Positions 1 through 12,300 of a stretch of DNA of 64,000 bases are shown here, in pieces (within the stretch, counting starts at the first letter, position 1; each line of letters opens with the position of its first letter). Source of the stretch: Sphagnum magellanicum (lineage: Eukaryota > Streptophyta > Sphagnopsida > Sphagnales > Sphagnaceae); the NCBI GenBank assembly GCA_021904315.1, contig CM038908.1:18310501-18374500 (forward strand), read 5' to 3'. A model generated the notes under the pieces. The model was not told the DNA's origin. It did no database searches and saw only the letters and a program-made list of their open reading frames with translations. Position numbers and translations under genes: made by a program.

Positions 1-402
1 CCACCAAGGAAGCAACAAATTAGTATGTCAATTATTTATTTAATTAATTTTATTTTTGTGGATCAAAGGATCAATAGCAATTGATTATTTGCTTCACATG
101 TGCTGGCCGTATCAACTAAGGCATATCAACAATGCAAGGTAGCATGTGCGAAGGCGCTTGTAACATGTTACAAACCCCCAAGCGGGCAGCTGTAACATGC
201 CCAAAACATGTCTAGAAATGCCAAGGTGAATACATATGGGGCAAAGGGCAGACTGGAGGAAAAAGAATTGCAGCAATATATTCTAGTACTTTAAAGATGT
301 GTTCACACTTGGTGTTAGGGACTGTAGTGTTGAATCCATTAAAGCCATACAAGTCATTTAAGACTTAAACTCACTTATCGTGAAGATTTTATGTTATACT
401 AA
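1..402. other. No gene seen
   Basis: AT-rich non-coding DNA up to the MITE. Nothing supportable. Confidence 0.7.
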
Positions 403-733
403 GAGCATCTCCACCAGTGCTCAGTATGTGACTCCAAACAGAAAACAATTTATTGTGAAAAAGTCAAAATGTGCCGGTTTAGCTCAGGAAATTAAAGGTT
501 TTTCTGCGCCAAATTCATGCAGCTAGCCGGGGCTGGAGAAAGGCGCAATATAGTTGTGCACCTCCAAAAAAGAGTGTAATAAATTGGTCCTCATAATTGG
601 AGAATTCGCAGGTTCAAGGTCAAATACCTATTCCCTTGTTGAAACTTGGTTTTGCCAAAAGAAAAGAAAAGCTAAACTTAGACATTTAATTTTATTATCC
701 AGAGGGACATACTGAGCGCCGGTGAAGACGCTC
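403..733. mobile_element. PIF/Harbinger-type MITE, copy 1
   Basis: 331 bp with terminal inverted repeats of about 25-30 bp: the left end is GAGCATCTCCACCAGTGCTC and the right end, read on the opposite strand, is GAGCGTCTTCACCGGCGCTC. It is flanked by the direct repeat TAA (400-402 and 734-736), the TWA target typical of Harbinger elements. No coding capacity. Confidence 0.85.
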
Positions 734-736
734 TAA

Positions 737-3433
737 CATTCACTTAAGGTTAAGCCATTGCCCATTTAACATTGGGTGCCGACTAGTATATGCCATCTAG
801 ATTTTCATTTAACATTGATTTAACATCAAGTGTGAATGTGCCATTCTACTGCATTAACACCTATGGGCGTATCTAATGTTAGGGATAACCAATTAAGAAA
901 ACAAATTCAGGCTTCAGATCACCAAATCCAGCAATCTCATTGGTTTGAAAAATAAAATCTTTGGGTTTGCACATAAACCTGTTCCGCTGAATATTGAGAA
1001 TAATGGTCCCTTTCTAGCATTTCCATTGGTTCTCTAATATTCTCACACACTATAAACCCTATTACACATTTAATTGTTAATTCACTCAAGATATATATAT
1101 ATATAATAAAAAATTAATTAAATATTTTTTCTCCCAGATCACCAAAATTTTCCATTTCATTGGCCATAATATTGTTTTTTTGCACACCTACACACAAGCC
1201 TATTCACCTCTCCTTTCCTATTCATTACATGTCCTGCCGTCTAATGGCAATTTCTTTTGCAATGGGCTGTTTTGATTGGCCTATCTGCAAAAACAAACTG
1301 AAACTTGAGACGCTCTTCAAAATGGCAATTTCAATGTGAGGATGGAGGGCCTCCCCTTGGCCTCACCTATTTAGATGAGAAGGGGAGAACTTTGAGCAAA
1401 GGATACCAGATAAAGTGAACTCCTATTGGGAACACCCTTGGGGAACATAATGAAGGAACCCATTGGGAACCTGAGGAACATCATTGAAACAGGCCGAGAA
1501 CATGATGGGAACACAAGAATACAAAATCCATCATTTAAAAAAAAAAAAAAATAAAAATAAAATTGCAACACCAATTTTGTTCAAACCAATTTTCACACTA
1601 TTTGAAGAATGTATTTCATCCAAAGTAATTGTACAGGCCAACTTTACTGCTGGTGCTGGTGGACCTCCTCTAGGGCCACGATGGATGGATGGATGAAGTG
1701 ACACCTACAATGGTACCTTCACCTTCTCGAGTGAGGCCTTTTAGTGGCCGTATTTAACCCAATAAATGTACCAGTGTAGGTGCAGGTTCAACCCAAGGTT
1801 ACGTCCTCTAGTACAAATTATGAAGGCTACCCATCATCATCCTACTCTTTTTGGGGGAATGGAGAACTAATCAACCAAACCATGCTTATGTTTGTTTTTT
1901 CAACACCCCCTGAAAAAGCTGATATGTTGAAACATCCAAATATGTCAAACAAGACAAGAGTTAACATGTATGGGTCGATCGATCAATTGCTTGCTTGGTA
2001 GCGTGTTGTTGAAGGGAGAATAAGCATTCTTATTGAAGAAGAACATTCTTATTTTTTAAAAAAAATGTTGGGAATATTATGGTCTTCGGTGTGGCCATTG
2101 GCATATAGGTTTTGTTACCTTGTAATAAAAGTTCAATTTAAAATGAGAAAAAAACAAAAGAAACAAAAGAGGGGGGGAAAAAAAAAGCTAGGAGATGATT
2201 ATTGGAAGGAAGAGCGACAAGCTCTATGATTTCAAAATTGTGGCTAGTTTTGTGTGTCCTAGTATAAGTGAAACTTGGCCACAATTTTTAAAGATTTTTT
2301 AATGTGTTATGGGCCTTTAAAAGTCAGCATTTGCTTTACAACACCAAACCTTTTAAAAAATATTATTGGGGCTAAATGAGTGCAAAATTTTGGAGTTAAA
2401 AGGCATTGCTTTTATGGAAGATCCATGGATGCACACTTACAAATAAGAATATCAAATTTGTATGGGGGTAGTGGACCACCGGGTTGGATGGCATTGGAGA
2501 TTGATTGAAGGTGATATATAAACAAACACGAGAATGAAATGAATTGGAAGCATTACATAACTAAGCTTTTTCCAATAATTGGGATGATGGTAAACGCATA
2601 TTATTGATGGGGGCCATGTTCAAAGTATTGGGTAAGGCGTTAAACCCATGGAGGGCGTTCCCACTTGTAAGCTTCTTGTATTTGATCAAGGGATAGTGAT
2701 CCTAAGGGACTTGTTAAAGCCATAAATTGTGTGCTACCCTTCAAACATAGGGTGCTTACAATGGGAATGGCCTCGAAGGGGGACTCTTGTATAAGTGAGT
2801 ATAATAACCTCCCACCCCACTCTCTCCCTGAAGGGGCCTTACAAGCATAATAGCCCCCAAAATATGAGCCTCACAAGTGTATTGCCCACCAGGGCAAGGT
2901 GCCAAATGAGCTAGATATATGGTGTACCTCACAATTGCCCTCAACAACAAAGGCAAAAAATTGAACCGGTTAGGGTTAGGCAACATTCTTTAGGACAAAA
3001 TGTTGTCATTCTTCAATGCTAAATCTTATGAAATTATGTTAAGAATTGGATGGATGTGAACATTAGGAGGAACATGAAACACGATCAACTAATAACTGCT
3101 TGTTATCAAATGCAATTTGGGAAGTCCTAGGTTATAAGCAAAATTCATTTGGTAGAATTGGGGTGGTTGATGGGAGCATGGTTTCCTCTACCTCATTTGT
3201 TTCACTATTCCTTCCTTGCTCTATACTAGGCATTCTTGATGAATACCGTGGTCTATACTAAGTATTCTAAATGAATACCTTGGTCTATACTAGGTATTTT
3301 AAAGGAATACCCAATATGACGTGCACTTGTATGTACTATGGAGGGGTATACTTTTTCCACCCTAGAACATCTGTGACACTCTCCAAACAATAAGTCAATT
3401 ACCCAAAACGTAAAACAAAACATCCCATATCTA
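737..3433. other. No gene seen
   Basis: Non-coding. It has a short (TA)n near 1090-1105 and A-runs at about 1537-1550. Short open frames have no recognisable content. Confidence 0.7.
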
Positions 3434-3482
3434 CCCCCCCCCCCCCACCCCACCCCACCCCACCCCACCCCACCCCACCCCC
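3434..3482. repeat. Poly-C run and (CACCC)n
   Basis: Thirteen C followed by about seven CACCC units. The opposite strand is G-rich with regular G4 runs and could form G-quadruplexes. Confidence 0.95.
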
Positions 3483-3964
3483 AAAAGAAAAGGCTTGCAC
3501 ATAACATGTCAATTAATTGAACTTAATGGGAGAGTCTAATGCATGGGGGAGAATGGGACAATTCGTAGCATGGTGAGAGAAAACAAAATGAGACTGCCAA
3601 ATTGTTAAAAAGACACACATGCTTATAATCAAACTACGCCAAGTCAACTTGACATTATTGTCTAAATAAAAATATTATTGCAAGCAACATATAGTCTAGT
3701 TTGTGTGCATGCGCCCAATTCCATAACAAATTCCCAAACTAAGAACTCCGTGGGTAATAATATTCTTTGCTCTAATAACTAGTAACATCCCATGACAATA
3801 ATGGTGTAACAACCTCTAGAGTCCAACTTCCATATGGAAGTACCAGGTACATACATATGTCCATACTTTGTAAAGAGAAAAGGGTAAGGTGTAGGATATC
3901 TTAGGTGCATAAGCGAGACACCATATGAACACCCCAAACTGAAACTCAATCTCCCAACTACCTA

Positions 3965-4183
3965 GTGCCCAAAGCGTTCCTTTACTTCACTTTGAAAGGG
4001 AGCTCAAAAAAACACACACAAATACCCAAAGCTTTCCTTTCCTTCACTTTGAAAGGGAGCTCAAAAAAAACACACACATACCCAAAGCTTTCCTTTACTT
4101 CACTTTGCAAGGGAGCTCAAAAAAAAACAAACACACACACCCAAAGCTTTCCTTTCCTTCACTTTGCAATGGAGTAAAAAAAA

Positions 4184-4215
<32 letters not shown>

Positions 4216-4285
4216 CTTTCCTTTCCTTCACTTTGTGATGGAGTTAAAAAAAAATGCACACCCAAAGCTTTCCTTCACTTTGCAA
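3965..4285. repeat. ~57-bp minisatellite, about six copies
   Basis: Unit like CCCAAAGCTTTCCTTTCCTT followed by CACTTTGAAAGGGAGCTC, an A-run and (CA)n. The (CA)n in the fifth unit has expanded (about 4186-4215). Confidence 0.9.
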
Positions 4286-4602
4286 GCAAGCCAATAAAAC
4301 ATGTTGTCACTCGATACGTGCGTATCTCAAATCATGAAGTTCCAAAAAGAAAAGAAACACATGATCCCAATCATGGTTTTTGCATCCTGAGATATATCAG
4401 CCCACTTTCTTCCCTAATCTCCGCCCCTATTCCCTCACCTTGGTCCACCCACCCCTCATGGCCGGCCCCTCCGCACCCCACCTATCAATGTGCCAGACAA
4501 CACCGAGCTTGTGTGTGTATTCTTCGGGTTGGGGCCCCAAGGAAAAAAGCTGCAAGGCAAAAGGGGACTAAGTACAGCAAACATGAGACAAATATGCCAA
4601 AA

Positions 4603-4654
4603 GGAGAGAGAGAGAGAGAGAGAGAGAGTGTGTGTGTGTGTGTGTCTCTCTCTC
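4603..4654. repeat. Compound microsatellite (GA)n(GT)n(TC)n
   Basis: Three dinucleotide runs abut: AG to 4628, TG to 4644, TC to 4654. The AG and TC runs can pair around the TG centre. Confidence 0.95.
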
Positions 4655-4881
4655 ATCTGCATTAATTCAAGATAGCATCAACCCGAGAGAGAAAGTATGA
4701 ATCCACCCGAGAAGAATTTTCTCAATCTTTCATCAACTGTAGAACATAGCCTATCAAGTGGAGAAGAATTTTGTTCTCAATCTTCGTGAACCGACCCGAG
4801 AAAGTATCAAATCTGAGAAGAATTTTCTCAAATGTTCTTCCCAGATGATTGATGATGTAACAGCCAGTGTTGAGCAGGTAT

Positions 4882-4913
<32 letters not shown>

Positions 4914-4920
4914 TATATAT
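4882..4920. repeat. (TA)n(CA)n(TA)n microsatellite
   Basis: About ten TA units, then about six AC units, then ATATAT. Confidence 0.95.
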
Positions 4921-4939
4921 TGATAACCCTAAATTTTAT

Positions 4940-5485
4940 GTGTTTTTAGAAAATTTAAAATCAGCGATCCGTTGGTTTAGGGTTTTTGAAAATTTAAAAC
5001 CAACAAACCACCATCGGTTTAAGGCTTTCGAAAATTTAATCCCAACGAACCACCATCAGTTTAGGTTTTTTGAAAATTTAAAATCAACTAACCACCATTA
5101 TAGTTTAGGTTTTTTGAAAATTTAAAAATCAAGGAACTACCATTAGTTTAGGTTTTTTGAAGATTTAATACCAACGAGCCACCATTGGTTTTTAGGTTTT
5201 TGGAAAATTTAAGACCAATGAACCACCATCGGTTTTTGGGTTTGTTGAAAAATTTAAAATCAACGAACCACCACCAGTTTAGGTTTTTTGAAAATTTAAT
5301 ACCAACGAACCACCATTAGTTTAGATTTTTTGAAGATTTAATACCAAATGAGCCACAATTGGTTTTTAGGTTTTTGGAAAATTTAAGACCAACAAACCAC
5401 CATCGGTTTTTAGGTTTGTTGAAAAATTTAAAATCAACAAACCACCATCAGTTTAGGTTTTTTTGAAAATTTAAAATCATATAAA
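4940..5485. repeat. AT-rich minisatellite, unit ~45-60 bp
   Basis: About ten diverged copies of a unit with TTTTTTGAAAATTTAAAATC followed by AACGAACCACCATCAGTTTA. Some copies carry a longer GGTTTTTAGG variant. Confidence 0.88.
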
Positions 5486-6779
5486 TAAATAAATAAATAT
5501 TTAAAGAAAAGAAAAAGAAAAGGGCTCCTTAACGATATGGACCATTCAAAGAACCGGAGGTTCTCATGAGAGGAATGATGATGATGAATGGGGGGCCCAA
5601 AAGAAAGGGTGTGTTGGTTTCTGGGGGTGGGTCAGAATTTTCTGCATCTTTTCAGGTGATTTCTGGATCCTATGATTTTTAATAACTAGTGTTGTGGTGC
5701 GGGTACCAGACACTAGTGGAAGTAAGTTGTAGTGGACAACAAAAACAACAACAAAATGGCACACATGGTAGGTAGGTAGATCATTGCTTGTAGCTAAACT
5801 CATCACCTAACTCAACCATATACCCACACACCACTCGAGTTATCAAACAGAGGTTCAAATAATTAAAATTAATATTGAAAATGTGTGAAGTATTTGTTTT
5901 ATGCAACAATTTTTTTTAAAAAAAAATTATTTTAATTTTGAAAATTTCAATATAAAAATTAATTAAATTTAAATAATTAAAATTTTTAAAAAAAGGAAAA
6001 AAAAATGTAACCCAATCTCGACCTCTCATATCAACCAACTGATCAAGACGACTATTTTGACAATACCTGGAAAAGGAAAATTCAAATCATTTTTATTTAT
6101 TCATGAAAAGCATTGGCAATTATGCTAACCAAAAATTGAAATTGTTTTGAAATTGTTTTTGTGGCATGCACAAAGGATCATAACATGGCAATTGGTGAGG
6201 GGAATTATATCAGCTTGTTTTTAAAAATTTTAAAATTTTGGCGTGAATATTGAAATTATGGAAAGAATAATAAATTTCTTTTTAAAAAATCATGAAATTT
6301 GCACGAATGATTGCAACACATTGTGTAAAGGATTTTTTTGCGAAAGAAATTGGTCCTAATTCGCCAAATTTCTAAATTCTTTAACAAAAAAATAAAAATC
6401 ACCCCAGAGTTTGTTTGTTTGTTTGTTTGTACACAACAGTTTGTTTCCAGCAGGTAACTAGTAGCCAAAATGTAAAACAATTTCTTAAAATTTTTCTACT
6501 GGTCCTACTACACCGGGTCTATAGGGAGCCAGGTTTGGCTAAAATCTTCTTGTGGGATGATCGCCAATTTTGGCTATCTGTCACAAAATTGAAAAAAATC
6601 CATTGTATTATTATAAGCGGCTAGTTCAAAGATTGAATTTGTTGTTGAATTGTTGCTGTTGTTGTTGCCGTTGCTTATGTAAGGAAAAAAAAAAAACGAT
6701 AAACTGCTTATGTCTTCCCCTCCTGCCCGCTGCCCATTTTGACTGCCCTTTCTGCCCCTTTTTCTTGTTTTGGATTTAA
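5486..6779. other. No gene seen
   Basis: AT-rich with homopolymer A and T tracts around 5910-6005. No coding signal. Confidence 0.7.
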
Positions 6780-8110
6780 AAAAAATTAATTCCTGACTGC
6801 TGCCCTTGGAACTCAATTTGGGTTCTTTTTGCCCACCCTGCGTGCTGCCCTTGTTTGTAGCCCAATTTGGGTTCTTTTTGCACTCCCTGCCTGCTGCCCT
6901 TGTTTGTAACTCAACGTGGGTTCTTTTTGCCCTGCCTGCCTGCTGCCCGTTCACCTTCTCTCTGGGTCTCTCTGTGTTTCTTTTGCTTGAGTGAGTGCCG
7001 TCTTTTTCTTTATCTGAGCGACAGGACCGATCAAGGGTATTACCTACATTTATGATACCCTTACCCACCGGTTCCAGGTTCCAAAAGTGAAAACCGCCCA
7101 TCACTGATCTTTTTGTCTGCTGCCCATCAAACTATTTTGTAGGTTTTTATTTTCCTTCCCTGCCTGATGCTGCCCGTTTGGCTTCCTCTTTTACAGCTCT
7201 TGATCTCTCTTTTTGTATTCTTTCGATCCAGTGCTTTCTTTTTCTTTGCTGGGCAAGAGGACTGATTTTGAGAACCATGGGTCAAGGCTGAAAATTTATG
7301 CCTACCCTTACCCGCCAGTTCCACACTGACCATTTCCTCCTCCCTGTCTGCTGCTGCTGCCCATTAAACTTTTTTGTTGGGGGCTTCTTCAATTTCCCTC
7401 CCTGCATGCTACCCGTTTGGCTTTTTCTTTTTCTCTCCCCCTGCGTCTCTCTCGCTCTCTGTCTGTTTCTTTTGCTTCTGAGTGCTTTCTTTTTCTATTC
7501 TGGGCTTGTGCCGTGTTGTTGTGGTTTGTTCAGGGGTTTTTTTCCCCTTCCCTGCCTGCTGCCCATTAAGCTTTTTTTTGGGGGGGTTTTCTTTTCCTCC
7601 CTGCCTCCTGCCCAATAAAACGTTTTTAGGGGTTTTTTTTCCTCTCCCCGCATGCTACCCATTTAGATTTTTCTTTTGCCCTTTTACTCTCTGTCCATTT
7701 CTTTTGCTCTTCTGGTCTTGTGTCATTTTGTTGTGGTTTGTTCTGGACTTTTTCTTGGTTTTTCTTTTCCCCGCTTCCTGCTGCCCAATAAACTTTTTTT
7801 TGGTTTTTCTTTTTCCTCCCAGCATGCTACCTGATTAGTTTTTTCTTTTCCCCTTTCTCTCTTTCTCCGTTTCTTTTGCTCTTGATTGCTTTCTTTTTCT
7901 CTTGGGGGCTGTGCCATGTTGTTGTGGTTTGTTCTGGGCTTTTTTTGGGTTTTTTTTCCTGCCCGAATGCTACCCGTTTAGCTTTTTTTTTCCTCCCTCT
8001 CTCTCTCTCTCTCTGTGTCTCTTCCGTCTCTCTCGCTGTCTGTCCGTTTCTTTTGCTCTTGATTGCTTTCTTTTCCTCTTGTGGGCTTGTGCCGTGTTGT
8101 TGTGTTTTGT
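6780..8110. repeat. Pyrimidine-rich degenerate tandem array, unit ~190-250 bp
   Basis: Recurring blocks are CTGCTGCCCATTAAAC (near 7117, 7355, 7556 and 7772), a T/G-run, CATGCTACCCGTTTAGC, CT-rich text, TTTCTTTTGCTCTTGATTGC and GTGCCGTGTTGTTGTGGTTT. It lies upstream of the BPP-like gene and could be part of its leader. Long frames on both strands here are low-complexity shadows. Confidence 0.75.
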
Positions 8111-9384
8111 GCAGCAGCTGCTGCAGTAGCGAGATGTACATGGGTCTTGTGCACGCGTCCATCTTCCACAGTTGCTGCTGCTGCAGCATTTTTGCTTTTT
8201 CTCTTCTTGCATTTGCTTTTACCCATCTTCTGTTGGAGCTGGCTTGCTCTTTTCCCGGGAGCCTCAGTAGGAGCAGCTGGATGCAGCTACGACTACATTG
8301 CATTATTGGCTTTGGTTATGCTTCAGCTTGTGTGGACTCTTCTTCTTCTTCTTCTTCTCAGCGACTTCCTCTTGCACCAAAACAAAGCTGCCGGCTTGCA
8401 AAGCGGTGGAGAACGAGCGAAAGAGAGAGAGAGAGATGTGGGTCCTGGTAACCTAGATGTGGATGTTAGCTCTGATTTAGCTGTGAGAGGTGGAGCAGCA
8501 ACATCTTCTTCTTCTTCTTCTTATGTGCTGCTGTGGACGGTGAGGAAAGGAATGGTCGCAGGAGCTGCTTTCTGTGGAGATTGTTGATGGAGGATCGGAA
8601 GGGAAGTTGCAGACAAGAAAACAGATAGAGATTTGGTTTGAAAGGAAAGAGGAGGAGGAGGAGCTGCAGGAGCAGGAGCTGATCTTAGTGCACGTGAGCA
8701 GGTGGGTTGCATGCAGCAAGTGGTTAGGGAAGATTTGCAGTGGCTTTGGAGGTGGAAAGAGGAAGTGGAATAGACTGATGGGAGTTAGAGAAGAAGAAGC
8801 GGGACGTGGAGCTCTTGCTGCTGCTGCTGGCGGAGGACAGCAAGGGAGCTGCTATGGTGGCGCTTGTTCCATGGTAATCGAGCGTGAAGATGATGGGTGT
8901 TGGCAGTTTCTCTGGTAGGTGTCCGCATTGGTGCTGTAGTTGTCTCGCGTAAAGCTCCCGCCATCGCTGACGCTTTGAAGCCTTCTGAAGTTGACTACAG
9001 GGAGCTTCTGCATCGCTGAAGCCCTTTCCTTTAGCCTTCTGAAGTTGCAGCGGCAGCAGGGAGATGCTGTCGTCTGACGGCTTTAGAGAACGCGACCCAC
9101 TGCAGGCAACAATGCTGCTGGCGGTTTGGAGAACATGTAACACAATGGTACTGATGGATGCTGATGATGATCTGAGAGCGAAAGGATCATCTTCGAGTAT
9201 GATTGTAGAAATGGGTGAGATTGGAAGCCAGGAGTAAGAGATGTGTGAGGGACAGAGAAAGAGACTCAGACACAGACAGGGAGGGAGGAAGAAGAAGTTG
9301 CAGGAAGTTGCTGGAGGGGACCACCCTGAATTGGGATTGTTCTGAGCTCTGGGAGAAGGAAAGAGAGAAACAGAGGAAAGAGAA
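8111..9384 (+). promoter_or_regulatory. Probable promoter/5' leader region of the BPP-like gene
   Basis: Rich in CTG/CAG, (TTC)n at about 8339-8358 and 8507-8522, and GA-rich DNA. It has no conserved coding sequence and many short upstream ATG frames. The leader assignment rests only on position. No TATA box or splice structure could be fixed. Confidence 0.35.
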
Positions 9385-12300
9385 ATGGCTGATACCAGGT
9401 GCGCACGGGAGATGGTAGTTGGTCAAATCCATCATCATCACAAGGAGCAGCAGCAACAGCAACAACAACAACACCGGCGTGGCTATAGCATGAGCAGTGG
9501 AAGAAGGGAGAAGGATGAGGACCTTGCCTTGTTCCAAGACATGCGCAAGTGTGAACATACCCAATACTTGCTTTCTGACCTTGAGGATGGTGAGAACAGT
9601 CTCTAAATATTCTGTGAAAGTCTTGAACTCTCTGAACCCTTCTTTGTCTCTTGAAACAATGGCCATTGAAGGATATTGAGCTCTTTCTTTGCTGTTTTGT
9701 TTTTCCTGTATTGTGATTGTGGTGGTGGCAGCAGCAAAGCTAGGAGATCTGTTTGATCCAATTGCAGCAGCTTGCATTGAACGCAAGGGAGTAGGAGCAG
9801 ACTTACTCAACTCTGATGCTGACAAGAATGATTATGATTGGTAAGTGTGTGTGGCTGGCTGTATTTCCTTCCTCCTCCAGGGAGCTGAATCTTCTCTTGC
9901 TTTCTGAGTTCTCTTCACCATCAAGGGTAAAAGGATTGGGTTGCCTTGAAAAGCTTTCTGAAGAACCGCGAGAACATTTTCCAGAGCTTGCCATTGCAAC
10001 AGTAGAAGACAGACAAGACAGAAAGAGAGAAACAACTAAGTGCAATGTGGCATTTGGAAATGCTGTGCAGGCTGTTGACTCCACCAGGCACCCCACTGTT
10101 TCCATCACTTGATTTGGAATCACATGCTTACACTCCCTTCCAGCAGCAGCAAGGATTTCTCATGAATCACTCGCTCGCTGCCATCAAGACCTCACGGGTT
10201 TGTTTGCAAATGCTGCCTTCACTGACTTGGGGTTTCAGACTCCAGTCCACCATTGATCCTTCCTTGTGTGCTTCATTCTTGATGAAGGTGTCTTTTGGTG
10301 TGTGATTCGTGTACAAGTAAAAATCCTGCTGAAGGAGATGAGAATGGGGTTTGGCAATTGGGTTTTGCAGATTGCAAGCAACAATCATGCAGAAGGTCTT
10401 GTGTTGAAATCTTTGGTGCGTGGCAATCAAAACCCTAATCAAAGACCAGGTAGTAGTACTCCCCTGAGTACTCAAAGCAACTCCACACCACGAAGCACTC
10501 CAACTACTACTACATCTGGAACTCCTCACTCTGTGAAACCTTCGACCCCGACAAAATCATCAACTTCTTCAACATCAAAGTTCTCCCTACGGGTGGCATC
10601 ATCAACTCCTGCACAACAGTCACCCTCGATAACATCATCTTTCACAGGAAGAGCGTCTACTGCTTATTCAAATCGGCCCTCAACTCCAACAAATCGGCCT
10701 TCAACTCCAACAGGCAGGCCCTCAACACCCACACTTCGACGTTCAAGCTCAAGCTCCACTAGCACTCGAGCTTTTAGCACAGTCACAGCACGTGGCAACC
10801 CCTCTCCCACGAGAAGCACTGCAAGCTCAGGAGCTTCAAGAGGAATCTCCCCTGTGAGGTCACAATACAAGGGGAACTCACCGGCAAGAGGAAGATCCCC
10901 AGTGCCTGCAATGGAGCGGGGATCATCATCATCACCAAGGATACATTCAGTCATAATTCCTGATGGTTTGCCTTCAGATATTCCTCCAAATCTACGCACT
11001 ACATCTGATCGAGCTCCATCTTCTGCGCATCACCGATATGCAGGTTATAGTGAGGCAACGACAACTCAAATACCTGACATGCTTGATCACACCTCAAATC
11101 AGCCAGTATCTCCAAACTTCGTCAGAAGCCGCAGGTCTACCGGCCATGGACAAGATCGCTCAAGTGTGCAGTCAGGGCGAGTCTCATCAGATGATGATAG
11201 CAGCAGCTATGAGGTCTCTTCACAATCAGCAGTGTCAAGTAGAGGGCTTACGCCTGAGCGGGGAAGAGGGTATGCACAACAGCCACAACCTTCAGTTGGA
11301 AATGAAGACTGGCGAAAGAGCCATTCAAGCTTTCAGGCTAAGCAATCACCATCTTCAAGAGATTCTCCACATTTTGGCACCATACTAACAAGAAAGACTC
11401 CCAATGCAGTTTCACGCAACTTGGTATGGAAGAAATACACTGGCTTGCACTAGGATTCCTGGGTCTTGTATGTCATAGCAGTAGGCTGCTACAGAACTTC
11501 CGAATCTGTTTGTGTGTCTTGGAGGTTATGTTGTTTGTCTGTGTAAAGCTAAATACATAGTGTTGTTTGTGTACCTTGCAGGAGATTCACAGATCTTCTT
11601 CATCACGGGGATTCCGACCACTGATGACAAAGAACTCAATTTCAACATTATACAACAGCAGCAGCAGCAGCAGCAGCAGCAACAGCACTGCTGCTGCTGC
11701 TGCTGCTGCCACCACCCGTGCAAATACCTTACCCCATAGACCTCTTACACCTGGGAGCACTGCAAGCTCAGAACAGGGTGCTGCGAGTGTTGCACCCGAC
11801 AGTGATGGGGATGAAGATCTGTTGAATGCTTGGGGACAGCTTGAGTTATCATCACTTGGAGGAGGAGGACATGCAGATATTCTTGTTCTTGATAAAGAGC
11901 ATGAGAAGTTGACAAGCTGGGAGAGTCTTCAACAATATGAGCAAGATCTGAAACTGCCAGAATCAACAATAGTACACAGTGACATGCATGATGAGGCTGA
12001 CAGCTACAAAAGCCATGGGTTCAGTGGTACTAGAGAAGCTCTAGTAGTAGAAGAAGAAGAAGAAGAAGAAGAAGAGAGTTCTTCGCATTCTGTGTCATCA
12101 TTGAGTGTCAGAGATTTGAAGTTGAGGAGTATGCTTGATGAGGAGTCAAACAGTGAATGCATAGGAGCTACAAGAGAATGGTTGTGCTTGGATCTGGTAG
12201 CGAAGAAAGGGACAGATCTCAAAGTGCATGAGAAAGGCAGAGAGCAACTGGAACATAAACAGCAGGTATTGAACTTGCAAGCTAAAGAGGACAACATTGC

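Noticed and set aside
7827..8303. Long frames on both strands in the CT-rich array.
   Set aside because: Simple-sequence shadows (Lys/Glu/Arg on one strand, Phe/Leu/Ser on the other) with no conserved content.
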